From Desulfatitalea alkaliphila (GTDB lineage Bacteria > Desulfobacterota > Desulfobacteria > Desulfobacterales > Desulfosarcinaceae), in assembly GCF_022968795.1 (NCBI RefSeq), contig NZ_JALJRB010000002.1, positions 186,001 to 250,000 of the forward strand: a stretch of DNA of 64,000 bases, read 5' to 3'. Positions 27,654 through 37,055 of this stretch are shown here, one piece after another. The position numbers and the translations under genes were made by a program. The notes under the pieces are model-generated. The model saw only the letters and a program-made list of their open reading frames with translations, did not search any database and had not been told where the DNA came from. Each line of letters opens with the position of its first letter. The first letter of the stretch is position 1.

Positions 27654-27938
27654 CTACTCTTGCTGCACCAAAATGCGATCCTTGTTCTTTTCAACCGTTT
27701 TGGCACCGATCCCCTTCACATTCAGCAAATCCTCAGCCGCGGCAAAGGGCCCGTTCTGCTCCCGGTATTCGATAATCCGTTGTGCATAGCTTTCGCCGAT
27801 ACCGTCGAGCAGCATCAGCTCGTCCTGGTCGGCACTGTTGATGTTGATCTTGCCCGGCACGTCCGCCAGGACGGGAACGGTCCCTGCCACGAACAGCGCC
27901 ACCAAAAGCAGCGCCACTACCTGAATCACCTTTTTCAT
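27654..27938 (-). CDS. ComEA-like helix-hairpin-helix DNA-binding protein
   Basis: 94 aa. Signal peptide or anchor MKKVIQVVALLLVALFVAG is followed by a single tandem HhH domain: INSADQDELMLLDGIGESYAQRII and LLNVKGIGAKTVEKNKDRIL. That is the DNA-uptake receptor fold of ComEA, but only the domain is present. An AGGAGG-type site (TCCTCC on plus) precedes the ATG. It may bind DNA in the periplasm for competence or recycling; no other competence gene is in this window. Confidence 0.85.
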   Translation of the reverse strand: MKKVIQVVALLLVALFVAGTVPVLADVPGKININSADQDELMLLDGIGESYAQRIIEYREQNGPFAAAEDLLNVKGIGAKTVEKNKDRILVQQE

Positions 27939-28058
27939 CTTTCCTCCTTGCTTCCTCGAAGCCCCTTCGGCACATGCCGCCTACCCCACACAAAAATTAA
28001 CGGCTCACCATGACAACACCCCCAAACCATGTCAACGCTGAAAGAGTGGTCCCAAAAT

Positions 28059-28094
28059 ACGTCCCCCACCTAAGTACCGCATAAAGGGGGACGT
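28059..28094. repeat. REP-like inverted repeat
   Basis: Perfect 9-bp inverted repeat ACGTCCCCC (28059-28067) and GGGGGACGT (28086-28094), 18-nt spacer. Its right arm continues ...TTCATGAATTTATG, resembling REP elements mobilised by RAYT transposases. The 27939-28303 interval otherwise shows no gene. Confidence 0.6.
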
Positions 28095-28303
28095 TCATGA
28101 ATTTATGAATTTAACGCTTGAAAAGGAATCGGACAAAGGTGTCGTATTTGCGAAACGATGAGAATGGTTTACCCATCAGAATAGTGGACGGTGGATCCAT
28201 CGGAAAGGACGAACGACGTTGTGTCAATAGACGGCCACGGGCGGGTGTATCCAACACAACCAACTGTTTTTGCAACACATAATTAACGCGCGGTGGGTTG
28301 ACG

Positions 28304-28705
28304 CTATTTGGTGGTGGTCACCGGACACGGTCCACGAAGAATGACAAATTGGGCCGTGGAGCCGAGAAAAATTTTCTTGGTGCGCGATTTTTTTTCGATA
28401 CCCAAGAAGATGTGCGCCACGTCGTTTTCGGTGGCGAATTTGACTAGGTCCTCACCGGGGCCGAGGCCTCGGTTCAAAAGGTGGATTTCGCAGGCGACCT
28501 TTTCCTTCTTCAGGTAATCCTTGGCCGATTGCAGTTTTTCATCCAAATAGGCGGTGTCGGCCATGGCGTTCTCCGATCCGGTTTCCAGGCTGGCGACCAC
28601 ATACACTACGGCATCCGCGCTACCGCGAGCCGCCTTGGCCGCCAACAGCAATGCCCGTTGGGACGCGGGGGAATCGTTGTATCCCACCATGAATTTGATC
28701 ATCAT
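28304..28705 (-). CDS. Universal stress protein (UspA family)
   Basis: 133-aa single-domain Usp. The opening FMVGYNDSPASQRALLLA and the nucleotide-binding G-rich region GIEKKSRTKKIFLGSTAQFVI fit the family (G-x2-G-x9-G-S/T pattern slightly altered). AAGGAGG is upstream of two adjacent ATGs (28705/28702). It closely resembles the Usp at 30433-30831: both end CPVTTTK and share GxEKKSRT. Together they bracket an acyl-CoA ligase. Confidence 0.88.
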   Translation of the reverse strand: MMIKFMVGYNDSPASQRALLLAAKAARGSADAVVYVVASLETGSENAMADTAYLDEKLQSAKDYLKKEKVACEIHLLNRGLGPGEDLVKFATENDVAHIFLGIEKKSRTKKIFLGSTAQFVILRGPCPVTTTK

Positions 28706-28845
28706 CCACCCCCTCCTTGACTGGCACCCACGCCAACACACGGTTTTTGCAACACAACAGCTTGAGCATAGCCGTTATGGCGTTTATGTGCAAGAGGGCG
28801 GTTCGCCCCGGAATGCCTGCCTCCCTTGGAGCAGTGGAATACGAG

Positions 28846-30375
28846 TTATGCTTTGGGCTTGCCGTGCAGCTGTTTGACCTTGGCGCGGTCGATTTGGCCA
28901 TCGGCGGTCAAGGGCAATTCGGCGACAAAAGAGACCAACTGCGGTTTCTTGTAGCGCGCGATGCGTTCGCCCACGAAAGCGATCAGCGCCTCGGCCGTCA
29001 GCGTGCGCCCCGCCTCGAGACGGCACACGGCCTTGACCGCTTCGGTCCATTTGGGATCGGGCACGCCGATGACTACCGCCTCCGCCACGTCGGGATGTTC
29101 CAGTAGAACCTTTTCCACCTCGGCCGGGTAGACATTTTCGCCGCCCGGCTTGATCAGTTCCTTGTCGGCTTTGCGCGCCACGTACCACAAATAACCGTCC
29201 GCGTCGAAGCGGCCCATATCGCCGGTGTGGTGCCAGCCGTTGCGGAAGGTGTGGGCGTTCTCCGCGGGCAACTGCCAATAGCCGAGAAACACCATGGGAC
29301 CGCGAATGGCAATTTCGCCGGTCTGCCCCGCTTCCACAGGCCGATCATTGTCGTCAAGCAACTGAATGTCCACCAGGGGGATAGGCCGGCCGGCCGACCC
29401 GGGCCGTTCGTCGTAGCGGCTCAGGGTGGCCACCAGACTGGTTTCGGTCTGCCCGAACATCACGTAGAAAGTGCCGCCGGTCAGGGACTGGTAGCGCGCG
29501 ATGACCTCGGGCGTGTCCACGCCCAGCACGGTGCGCAGCGATCCGATGGCGTCGTTGCTCTGTTCCACGTGGGCCAGCAAGGTTTGCAGCATGGGGGCGA
29601 AGGCGAACAGCAGGGAGACTTTGTGGTCGGCGATCAAACGGGCGGCCCGGGGGGCATCGAATTTGGGCATATTGATGTTCAGGGCACCGGCGTGAAAAGC
29701 GCAGAAGGCCATCCCTAGACCGGCGATGTGAAACAACGGCAATGGGTTGAGGTGGACATCGGCGGGCGTCAGGCCCAGCAGGTACATCAGTTGGATGTTG
29801 GCGGTGAGCAGGTTGCGGTGGCTCAACAGGGCGCCGCGCGGGTAACCCGACACCGCCGCAGTGTAAATGATCACCAATCCGTCATCGGCGGACACCGCGT
29901 CCGGTGGCGACCAGCCGCCGTCGGGCAACGCTGGTTGCGGCAGCTCGCTAAAGGGGCCCTGTCCCGGTTGCAGATTGAAAAAGGCGGTCTGCGCCTTCAG
30001 TTCGGGTTGCAGAGCCGCCACTTTTTCAGCCTCTTCCGGGTCGGCCAAAACAATCCGGGCGCCGCTGTCGTTGAGAATATAGGCCGTTTCCGCCGCTGAC
30101 AGCCGCCAGTTGACCGGCACCAGGATGGCCCCCAGGGCCGCCGCCGCGCCATAGAGCACATAATAGGGCAGGCAATTTTTGCCCAAAATACCGACCCGCT
30201 CCCCCTTGGCCACCCCGGCGGCGGACAACCGCGCGGCGGTTTGCTCAACGGCCCGACGGTACTGGGTAAAGGAGAGGGATTGGTCATCGTCGGCCTCCAT
30301 CCAGGCCGTCCGGTCCTGGTAGAGCCGGTCGTTTTGTTGAATGACGGCATACAGGGAAAGATCGTAGATACCCAT
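28846..30375 (-). CDS. AMP-dependent acyl-CoA ligase with divergent catalytic motifs
   Basis: 509-aa member of the ANL superfamily. The fold markers are there: FGQTETS (A5), GWHHTGDMGRFDADGYLW (A7-A8 region), DKELIKPGGENVYP. However, the phosphate-binding loop reads YTAAVSGYPRG rather than YTSGTTGxPKG, and the A10 lysine position is Gln (ADGQIDR; usual GKI/GKx-R). Its activity may therefore be altered. Start M 30375 has AGGAG 7 nt upstream; M 30381 is too close. It lies between two Usp genes and downstream of a LIV-type transporter on the same strand. Confidence 0.85.
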   Translation of the reverse strand: MGIYDLSLYAVIQQNDRLYQDRTAWMEADDDQSLSFTQYRRAVEQTAARLSAAGVAKGERVGILGKNCLPYYVLYGAAAALGAILVPVNWRLSAAETAYILNDSGARIVLADPEEAEKVAALQPELKAQTAFFNLQPGQGPFSELPQPALPDGGWSPPDAVSADDGLVIIYTAAVSGYPRGALLSHRNLLTANIQLMYLLGLTPADVHLNPLPLFHIAGLGMAFCAFHAGALNINMPKFDAPRAARLIADHKVSLLFAFAPMLQTLLAHVEQSNDAIGSLRTVLGVDTPEVIARYQSLTGGTFYVMFGQTETSLVATLSRYDERPGSAGRPIPLVDIQLLDDNDRPVEAGQTGEIAIRGPMVFLGYWQLPAENAHTFRNGWHHTGDMGRFDADGYLWYVARKADKELIKPGGENVYPAEVEKVLLEHPDVAEAVVIGVPDPKWTEAVKAVCRLEAGRTLTAEALIAFVGERIARYKKPQLVSFVAELPLTADGQIDRAKVKQLHGKPKA

Positions 30376-30432
30376 TCTCATGCTCCTATTGCGATACGGC
30401 GGATTTACGCCGGTTCCACAGACCGCCGCCGT

Positions 30433-30831
30433 CTATTTGGTGGTGGTCACCGGGCAAGTGGCTTTCAAAATGATGTATTGGGCGGTTGAGCCCAAAAGCA
30501 GCTTGCGGGTACGGGATTTCTTTTCGACCCCCACGAAGATATGATCGATGCGGTTCTCCCGGGCGAAGAACACGATGTCCTCTCCCGGCGACATGCCACG
30601 GGCCGTTTCCCACACCTCATGCGTTACGCCGGCGGCGCTCAATCGGTCCCGGACCTCCTTCAGTGCCTGCTGCACACGGGCGATGTCTTCCGGCTTTTCA
30701 CTGTGCCCGCCTTCCATGCTGGTCATGACGAACAGCGCGGCGTTGAAGGTCGCTGCATTCTGAATCGCCAACTCAAGTGCCGCCCTGGCCGGCTTGGAAC
30801 CATTGTAGGCCACCAGAAAACGCCTTTCCAT
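30433..30831 (-). CDS. Universal stress protein (UspA family), paralogue
   Basis: 132 aa. FLVAYNGSKPARAALELAI and GVEKKSRTRKLLLGSTAQYII fit UspA proteins, and the end CPVTTTK is shared with the 28304-28705 paralogue. Start at ATG 30831 is preceded by an AAGGA site; an upstream in-frame start is less likely. The gene is on the same strand as livF, 84 nt downstream of it. Likely a duplicated stress/energy sensor for the transport operon. Confidence 0.87.
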   Translation of the reverse strand: MERRFLVAYNGSKPARAALELAIQNAATFNAALFVMTSMEGGHSEKPEDIARVQQALKEVRDRLSAAGVTHEVWETARGMSPGEDIVFFARENRIDHIFVGVEKKSRTRKLLLGSTAQYIILKATCPVTTTK

Positions 30832-30915
30832 GACCGCATTCCTTTCTGCATGGCGAAGGGATCCCCCGCGCCGACAGGTAACCGCCACACCGGCCGACCG
30901 ATGATGCCGGACACG

Positions 30916-31731
30916 CTAGATCCAGCGCTTGCGCCGCTTGTAGGACTTGATCTCCTTGAACGATTTGCGCCCGCCCCCCCGCGTCAGCCCCATGTAGAAC
31001 TCCTTGACGTCCGGGTTGTCTTGCAGCGTTTTGGAGGGCCCTTCGAGCACGATCTTGCCGGACTCCATGATGTAGGCATAATCCGAAATTTCCAACGCGG
31101 TGCGCGCGTTCTGCTCGACCACCAGGATGGTGGTGTTCATCTCCCGGTTGATGGTGCGAATGTTGTCGAATATCTCCCGCACCAGTAACGGCGCCAATCC
31201 CAAAGAGGGTTCGTCGAGCATCAGCATTTTGGGCGACGCCATCAGCGCCCGGGCAATGGCGATCATCTGCTGCTCGCCGCCGGAGCAGTATCCGGCGAGC
31301 CGGTTGGTGATTTTGGCCAGGCGCGGAAAGTGCGCGTACATTTTGCGGTGATCGGCCTTGATCTGCCGGGTGCTGTCCTTGCGGGTGATCGAACCGGCGC
31401 GAATGTTCTCGTCCACGGTCAAATGCTTGAAGACCCTGCGGCCCTCGGGGACCATCACCGCGCCCAGGCGCACGATTTGGGTCCCCAGCACATTGGTGAT
31501 GTCCTGGCCCGCAAACCGCACGTAGCCGGCCCGGATGAAGCCGTTCTCCGGTTTGAGCAAGCCGCTGACGGCGCGCAGGGTGGTGGTTTTGCCGGCGCCG
31601 TTGGTGCCCAGCAAACTGACGATCTGCCCCTGCGGCACATGGAGGCTGACCCCGCGCAACACCTGGATGATGTCGTTGTAGACCACCTCGATGTTGTTTA
31701 CTTCAAGAATCGGTGGTTGTGCGTCGGACAT
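30916..31731 (-). CDS. livF: LIV-type ABC transporter ATP-binding protein (LivF-like)
   Basis: 271-aa ATPase. Walker A is GTNGAGKTTT, signature YCSGGEQQM, Walker B MLMLDEPSLGL. It is about 30 residues longer than LivF at the C-terminus, ending in a basic tail GRKSFKEIKSYKRRKRW. The start at ATG 31731 has GGAG upstream. The operon order on this strand is livG, acyl-CoA ligase, livH, livM, livJ, livF, so both ATPases are present. Branched-chain amino acid specificity is not proven. Confidence 0.9.
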   Translation of the reverse strand: MSDAQPPILEVNNIEVVYNDIIQVLRGVSLHVPQGQIVSLLGTNGAGKTTTLRAVSGLLKPENGFIRAGYVRFAGQDITNVLGTQIVRLGAVMVPEGRRVFKHLTVDENIRAGSITRKDSTRQIKADHRKMYAHFPRLAKITNRLAGYCSGGEQQMIAIARALMASPKMLMLDEPSLGLAPLLVREIFDNIRTINREMNTTILVVEQNARTALEISDYAYIMESGKIVLEGPSKTLQDNPDVKEFYMGLTRGGGRKSFKEIKSYKRRKRWI

Positions 31732-31805
31732 TGCGGCTCCTGTACCGTGACAACCATGGGCCGGCGCGTCGGCAATCCGCACCGGCGCCACGGCGCGATC
31801 TGTGG

Positions 31806-33026
31806 CTACTCGACCTTGCGCATATATTCGGAGCGGAAGGGCGCGTCCACCGCATGCCACTGGCCATCCTGCACCCGATAGAGCTGCAGACTGTCCACCC
31901 CGGCCCGATCTGTGGCGGAATAGGTGACCGGCCCCACGGTGGTTACGGGGTAGAAGGCGTTCAGGCCGTTCATCTGGTTCAACTCGGCGGTCAAATTGAC
32001 CCGGTTCACCGGATTGCCCTTGGCCTTGCAGCGCCGGATGGCTTCGAAGGCCACCTGGGCCACCATGATGCCGTTGGTGTAGTTGTGGCTGTTGGCGGTC
32101 TTGTCGTCCCGGCCGTAGCGTTCGGCCAGAGCCAACTGCGCTTCGGTGCCCACGCCGGGCACGCTGGTGAGCCGATAGGAGGTGGTCCAGAAGAAGTTTT
32201 CCGCGGCGCTGCCCGCCAGGGCGATCAAATCGGTGCCGCCGGTATAGTGGGCCCCCATGAAGGTGATTTTATCTTTTTCTCCGAAGGTCTGCGCGATGAT
32301 GCCCAGGCGCTCGGCATCGTTGAGGAAGGTGGCCACGGGACTCTGCACCGTCTGAGCGATAACGAACTGCACGCCCTTGCTCATCAAGCGCTGCAAGGTA
32401 GCGGTGCTATCCAGGTCGGTGCCGTGCTCCACGGTCTCCACGATCTCGATGTTCAGTCCCGCCGCCATGGCCTTCTCCAGATCGGCCACCGGCCCGCGCC
32501 CGAAGGCGGACGGGTGAATAAACAGGGCCACCTTGGCCTTGCCGCCGTCGAAATGGCGCGCGATATATTCGGCCAGGCCGATGCACTGTTCCGAGTAGGA
32601 GGCGATGGGCAAAAAGATATAGTTGCTGTCCTCCACGTTGCCCCGATGAAACGATGCCGGAAGGGTCGGAATTTTCTCCTCCTCGAAATCCCGCTTCAAT
32701 GCCAGCGTCGATCCGGTGGAGTAGTTCAGATAGATCGGGATGCCCATGTCCAGGAATTCTTCGAAATTGCGTTTGGTCACGTCGTTCTTGTATTGGTCAT
32801 CGCGGATGGTGCAGTCGATGGTGTCCTTGCCCAGCAGTTTCTCTTCGTTGACGTACTTGAAAAAGTCTTCCACCCCTTTGGCATAGGGCTGCCCGGCGTC
32901 CGAGGTGGGACCGGACATGGCCAGCGACAGGGCGATCTTGATCACCTCCGCCCGGCTGGGCCCCGCCGCGGCGAGCAGCAGACAAACAACGGCAATGCCG
33001 ATCAGAAAAATCTTCATGTGTTTCAT
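31806..33026 (-). CDS. livJ: LIV-type ABC transporter periplasmic substrate-binding protein
   Basis: 406 aa with a signal peptide MKHMKIFLIGIAVVCLLLAA...SRAEV (cleaved after SRA). The mature protein begins VIKIALSLAMSGPTSDAGQ like LivJ-type receptors, with a central binding-protein body and C-terminal domain. AAAAGGAGG precedes the ATG at 33026. Its substrate is unknown; the acyl-CoA ligases in the operon suggest an organic acid rather than an amino acid (inference). Confidence 0.9.
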   Translation of the reverse strand: MKHMKIFLIGIAVVCLLLAAAGPSRAEVIKIALSLAMSGPTSDAGQPYAKGVEDFFKYVNEEKLLGKDTIDCTIRDDQYKNDVTKRNFEEFLDMGIPIYLNYSTGSTLALKRDFEEEKIPTLPASFHRGNVEDSNYIFLPIASYSEQCIGLAEYIARHFDGGKAKVALFIHPSAFGRGPVADLEKAMAAGLNIEIVETVEHGTDLDSTATLQRLMSKGVQFVIAQTVQSPVATFLNDAERLGIIAQTFGEKDKITFMGAHYTGGTDLIALAGSAAENFFWTTSYRLTSVPGVGTEAQLALAERYGRDDKTANSHNYTNGIMVAQVAFEAIRRCKAKGNPVNRVNLTAELNQMNGLNAFYPVTTVGPVTYSATDRAGVDSLQLYRVQDGQWHAVDAPFRSEYMRKVE

Positions 33027-33117
33027 CGTTTCCTCCTTTTGGTTGGCTTTCCTCACGACGGGTTTACGACGATGGGGCCCGATGCCGCCCCTTTTCTCCC
33101 GGCAGCCCCTCCGGCGA

Positions 33118-34212
33118 TCAATAGCGGAAGGGCCAGAGCTTGACATAGGACCGCGCTATGCGCCACCAGTTGGCGATACCGCGGGGTTCGAACATCAGGA
33201 ACAACACGATGACCAAGCCGAAGCTGAAGGGCCGCAGGGCGGTGGCCAGGTTCCCCTGGGCCGGAAAGATCTGGGCGGCCCAGGCCGACAAATGCTCCAC
33301 CTGGATATCCAGAAACTCGATGGCCGCCGGCCCCCAGAACGCGCCGTGCAGTGTGCCCAGGCCGCCCACGATGGCCATGGCCAGGTAGGTGATGGAGTGG
33401 TGCAGGGTGAAGGATTCGATCCCCACCCCCCGGTACAGATAAGCGTGCAACGCACCGGCCAGACCGGCCATGAATCCGGCCAGGGCGAAGGCGTACACCT
33501 TGGTCAAACCCGGGTGCATGCCCATGGCGTCGGCGGCCCGGTCGTTGTCGCGCACGGCGATCAGACAGCGGCCGAAACGGGTGCGCATCAGGTTGCGGAT
33601 GCCGAAACCGGTGATGACCACCACCACCAGGCTGGCATAATACCAGAAGACATAGTGGGACGAGCGGCCCACTTCGCCCGTCAACCAATGAACCCGGCCG
33701 ATGTAGATGGTCTGCCCTTGGTTGAAAAAGCCCATGAAGTGGATGACCCACTCGAAGATCATCTGGAAGGAAAGGGTCGCGATGGCCAGGTAGAGATGTT
33801 TGAGCCGCAGGGCCGGCAACCCCACGAAAGCGCCGAACAGGGCGCCCATGCCGCCGGAAAGCACGATCATCAGCGGCCAGGCGTGGGTGATCAGTTTGTG
33901 ACTGTCACCCAGTGTGGTGGCCAGCCCGGCCACGGTGTAGGCGCCGACGCCCACGAAGGCGGCATGGCCGATGGAGATCAAGCCGGCGTATCCGGTCACG
34001 ATGTTCAGCCCCATCACCGCCACCACGGCGATCAAGGTGTGGTTGACCACCAGCATGTATTTGTTGCTCAGCTCGAAGAACAGGGGCCAGGCGAACAGCA
34101 GCACGAGAACGGCCACGAAGACCAGTCGGTCCAGGTGGGTGAAGAAGATGCGCTGCTCTTCACGGTAAGAGGTGAAGAAATTGCCGGTGGCCAGCCAACG
34201 GTTCGCGGACAT
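33118..34212 (-). CDS. livM: LIV-type ABC transporter permease (LivM-like)
   Basis: 364-aa membrane protein with about 10 helices. NIVTGYAGLISIGHAAFVGVGAY is the LivM family signature, and the ERA-like cytoplasmic loop LMRTRFGRCLIAVRDNDRAADAMG includes the coupling segment. It lies 4 nt past the livH stop on the same strand. Functions with LivH and both ATPases in high-affinity uptake. Confidence 0.9.
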   Translation of the reverse strand: MSANRWLATGNFFTSYREEQRIFFTHLDRLVFVAVLVLLFAWPLFFELSNKYMLVVNHTLIAVVAVMGLNIVTGYAGLISIGHAAFVGVGAYTVAGLATTLGDSHKLITHAWPLMIVLSGGMGALFGAFVGLPALRLKHLYLAIATLSFQMIFEWVIHFMGFFNQGQTIYIGRVHWLTGEVGRSSHYVFWYYASLVVVVITGFGIRNLMRTRFGRCLIAVRDNDRAADAMGMHPGLTKVYAFALAGFMAGLAGALHAYLYRGVGIESFTLHHSITYLAMAIVGGLGTLHGAFWGPAAIEFLDIQVEHLSAWAAQIFPAQGNLATALRPFSFGLVIVLFLMFEPRGIANWWRIARSYVKLWPFRY

Positions 34213-34215
34213 AGG

Positions 34216-35109
34216 CTACACCCTCTCGATCTCATGGGTGCCGAACAGCCCGTGGGGCTTGAACAGCAGGATGATCAACAAAATGATGTAGGGCAGCACG
34301 TTGGCCGTGCCGCTCAGGCCCCACTGCCCGTCGAGATAACCGCCGGCGAACTGCTGAATCAGTCCCATGATGATGCCGGCCACCACCGCTCCGAAAACGG
34401 AATCCAGGCCGCCCAGAATCACGACGGGAAAGACCAGGATGCCGAAGGCGCGCAGCGTATCGAAATTGAGTCCGGTGATGTTGCCGATGATCGCCCCGGC
34501 GGCCGCGGCGCTCAGCCCCGCCATGGCCCAGGCGAGCCCGAAGACCCGAGGCACGGAGATGCCGATGGACATGGCGGCCAGTTGGTCATCGCTGACGGCC
34601 CGCATGCTGATGCCCAGGGTCGAACGTTTGAAAAACCAGGAAAACCCTCCGATCAGGATCACCGTGATGATCACGCCGACCAGTTGGGTCCAGGAAATGG
34701 AGACGCCGCCGAAGCTGATGGGCGTCACCGGCAGCACTGCGGGAAAAGAGTAATTCACCGAGCCGAAAGGGGTCAGATAGATGATGCCGTCCAGAATGGA
34801 CATCAAGCCGATGGTCACCATGATCACCGAAATGATCGGTTCGCCGATCAAGCGCCGCAGGAAAACACGCTCCACGCTCATGGCCATGAAGAAGGTGAGC
34901 ACCATGCTGGCCAGAAAGGCGATAAGGATCGGCACCTTGAGCCACACGGTGAGCGCATAGACCATGAAGGCGCCAATGGCGATGAGCTGCCCGTGGGCGA
35001 TATTGAGCACCCGGCTCGATTTGTAGATCAACACGAAGCCGAGGGCCGAAAGGGCGTAAATGGACCCCACCACGATGCCGCTGATTACCAATTGAAAAAA
35101 GTAGCTCAT
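34216..35109 (-). CDS. livH: LIV-type ABC transporter permease (LivH-like)
   Basis: 297-aa membrane protein with about 8 helices. It has the LivH opening GIVVGSIYALSALGFVLIYKSS and NIAHGQLIAIGAFMVY, and the coupling loop FKRSTLGISMRAVSDDQLAAMSIGI. The start overlaps the end of the upstream acyl-CoA ligase by 4 nt (ATGA), showing translational coupling. Confidence 0.92.
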   Translation of the reverse strand: MSYFFQLVISGIVVGSIYALSALGFVLIYKSSRVLNIAHGQLIAIGAFMVYALTVWLKVPILIAFLASMVLTFFMAMSVERVFLRRLIGEPIISVIMVTIGLMSILDGIIYLTPFGSVNYSFPAVLPVTPISFGGVSISWTQLVGVIITVILIGGFSWFFKRSTLGISMRAVSDDQLAAMSIGISVPRVFGLAWAMAGLSAAAAGAIIGNITGLNFDTLRAFGILVFPVVILGGLDSVFGAVVAGIIMGLIQQFAGGYLDGQWGLSGTANVLPYIILLIILLFKPHGLFGTHEIERV

Positions 35110-37055
35110 GGCATGCCTTCCATAGTGTAGAACCGGATGATGGTTCGGACATCGGCCGTCTGCCCGTCCTGGTATTGAAAATGGGCATCCACCGTCTTTT
35201 CGGTGACCGACGGATCGTACAGTGCTTCGTAGAGCTCCTGGTACTTCTCCTTGACGAATTTACGCCGGATCTTGCCGGTCTTGGTCAACTCCCCGTCGTC
35301 CATATCCAGCAGTTTGTAGAGCAGGGCGAAACGATAAATCCGGAAGTGGGGCTTTTCCGCGTTGGCGTTGATGGTTTCCACCTCTTTGCGGATCAGGATC
35401 GCCACTTCGGGTTTGGCCGACAAGTCCATGAAGGTGCTGTAAGAGATCCCGTGGTCTTCGGCCCATTTGCCCACCACGACGGGATCGATGTTGATCAGGG
35501 CCGACACGAAGGGCTGACGGTCGCCGAAGATGACCGCCTCCTTGATATAAGGGCTGAACTTGAGGCGGTTCTCCAGGAACATGGGGCTGAACATCTCGCC
35601 GTCACGGTTGTGCATCACATCGGAGACGCGATCGATGACTACCAGATGGCCGTTTTCGTCGATGTAGCCCGCATCGCCGGAGTGCAGCCAGCCGTTTTCC
35701 AGCAGCTCTTGGGTCTTGTCCGGCAGCTTGAAATAGCCGCGGGTCACGGAGGCGGAGCGGGAGAGAATTTCGCCTTGGTCCGATATTTTGCACTCGGTGC
35801 CCGGCAGCGGCTTGCCAACGGTGTCCGGTCGGATATCGCCGTCCCGATGCATGTAAGCGATGCCCACGATCTCCGTCTGGCCATAGATCTGCTTCAAGTT
35901 GACGCCGATGGCCTGGTAGAAGGTGAACAGCTCCGGTCCCAGGGCGGCCCCGCCCGTGTAAGCCCGCCGTAGCCGCAGCAGTCCCACCTGGTTGATCAGG
36001 GGCCGGAACACCAGGGTGTCGCCCAGCCAGGAGAGCAGGCGCAGCCCCAAGGGCATCGCCCGGCCGGCCATGCGATAGCGCGCGGCCGCTTCGCCCACCT
36101 TGATGAAAAAACCGTAAAACCGCTTGTTGAGCCAATAGGACTCATCGATCTTGAGCCAGATGCGCGAGCGGATGGTTTCATAGATGCGGGGGGCACCGAA
36201 CATGAAGTGGGGACCGATCTCCTTCAGGTCCTCCATGGCGGTCTCCACCGATTCGGGGAAATTGATGGTGATCCCCGTAGCCATGGCGATGCCGAAGCAG
36301 TTCATCTGCTCGCCGATCCAGGCAAAGGGCAGGAAAGAGAGATACTCATCCGTGGGTGCCAGGGGGTCCACCTTGGTGATCTGCACCCCCATATTGATGT
36401 AATTGCGATGGCTCAACATGGCGCCCTTGGGCAAGCCGGTGGTGCCCGATGTGAGGCACAAATGGCAGATGTCGTCGGGCCGGCCCTGATCGATCAAGGC
36501 ATCGAAACGCTCGGGATCCGCCGCCAGCGCTTCTTCGCCCAGGGCATAGAGCCGCTCGATGTCCATGAACCACGGGTCCTGGCCGTAATCGCGCATGCCC
36601 CGCGGATCTTCGTAAATCACCTGCCGCACGTTGGGAATCCGGTCGCGGATCTTGACCAGCTTGTCCACCTGCTCCTGATCATTGCAGAAAACCAGCGCCA
36701 CTTCCAGGTATTCGAGAATGCCGGCGATCTCCTCGGGCAGGCTGGTCTGGTAGATCCCGGCCGTGATGCCGCCCATGGCGTGGGTGCCGATGGCCATGAA
36801 AAACAACTCGGGAATATTGTCACCGATCAGGGCCACCTTGTCCTCGCGCTGCAGGCCGATGCGCTCGAGCCCCAGCGCGACACGGCGCACGTAAGTGTAA
36901 TACCCTTCCCAGGTGTAGGGCTGCCAGCGGCCGAACGCCTTTTCGCGCAGGGCCACCTTGGACGGCGAAAGACGCACGCGCCAGCGCAGCAATTGCGGGA
37001 TGGTGTACTGCAGCAGATGGTCCATCGATTCCATGGCGGCGTCACTCTTTTCCAA
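35106..37055 (-). CDS. Long-chain acyl-CoA synthetase embedded in the LIV-type operon
   Basis: 649-aa ANL-family enzyme of the long (ACSBG/FadD15-like) type. Motifs are intact: LTSGTTGLPKGAMLSHRN (A3), YGQTEIVGIAY (A5), GWLHSGDAGYIDENGHL (A7-8), and the catalytic A10 Lys in KTGKIRR. Predicted to activate an acid to its CoA thioester in the cytoplasm. Its gene overlaps livG by 14 nt upstream and livH by 4 nt downstream, so it is coexpressed with the transporter; an uptake-and-activation unit is suggested. Start may be M1 or M8 (MESMDHLL). Confidence 0.93.
   Translation of the reverse strand: MEKSDAAMESMDHLLQYTIPQLLRWRVRLSPSKVALREKAFGRWQPYTWEGYYTYVRRVALGLERIGLQREDKVALIGDNIPELFFMAIGTHAMGGITAGIYQTSLPEEIAGILEYLEVALVFCNDQEQVDKLVKIRDRIPNVRQVIYEDPRGMRDYGQDPWFMDIERLYALGEEALAADPERFDALIDQGRPDDICHLCLTSGTTGLPKGAMLSHRNYINMGVQITKVDPLAPTDEYLSFLPFAWIGEQMNCFGIAMATGITINFPESVETAMEDLKEIGPHFMFGAPRIYETIRSRIWLKIDESYWLNKRFYGFFIKVGEAAARYRMAGRAMPLGLRLLSWLGDTLVFRPLINQVGLLRLRRAYTGGAALGPELFTFYQAIGVNLKQIYGQTEIVGIAYMHRDGDIRPDTVGKPLPGTECKISDQGEILSRSASVTRGYFKLPDKTQELLENGWLHSGDAGYIDENGHLVVIDRVSDVMHNRDGEMFSPMFLENRLKFSPYIKEAVIFGDRQPFVSALINIDPVVVGKWAEDHGISYSTFMDLSAKPEVAILIRKEVETINANAEKPHFRIYRFALLYKLLDMDDGELTKTGKIRRKFVKEKYQELYEALYDPSVTEKTVDAHFQYQDGQTADVRTIIRFYTMEGMP

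Noticed and set aside
32905-35130. Plus-strand open frame of 741 codons over livH and livM
   Set aside because: His/Gln/Gly-rich shadow; the minus-strand permeases are unmistakable.
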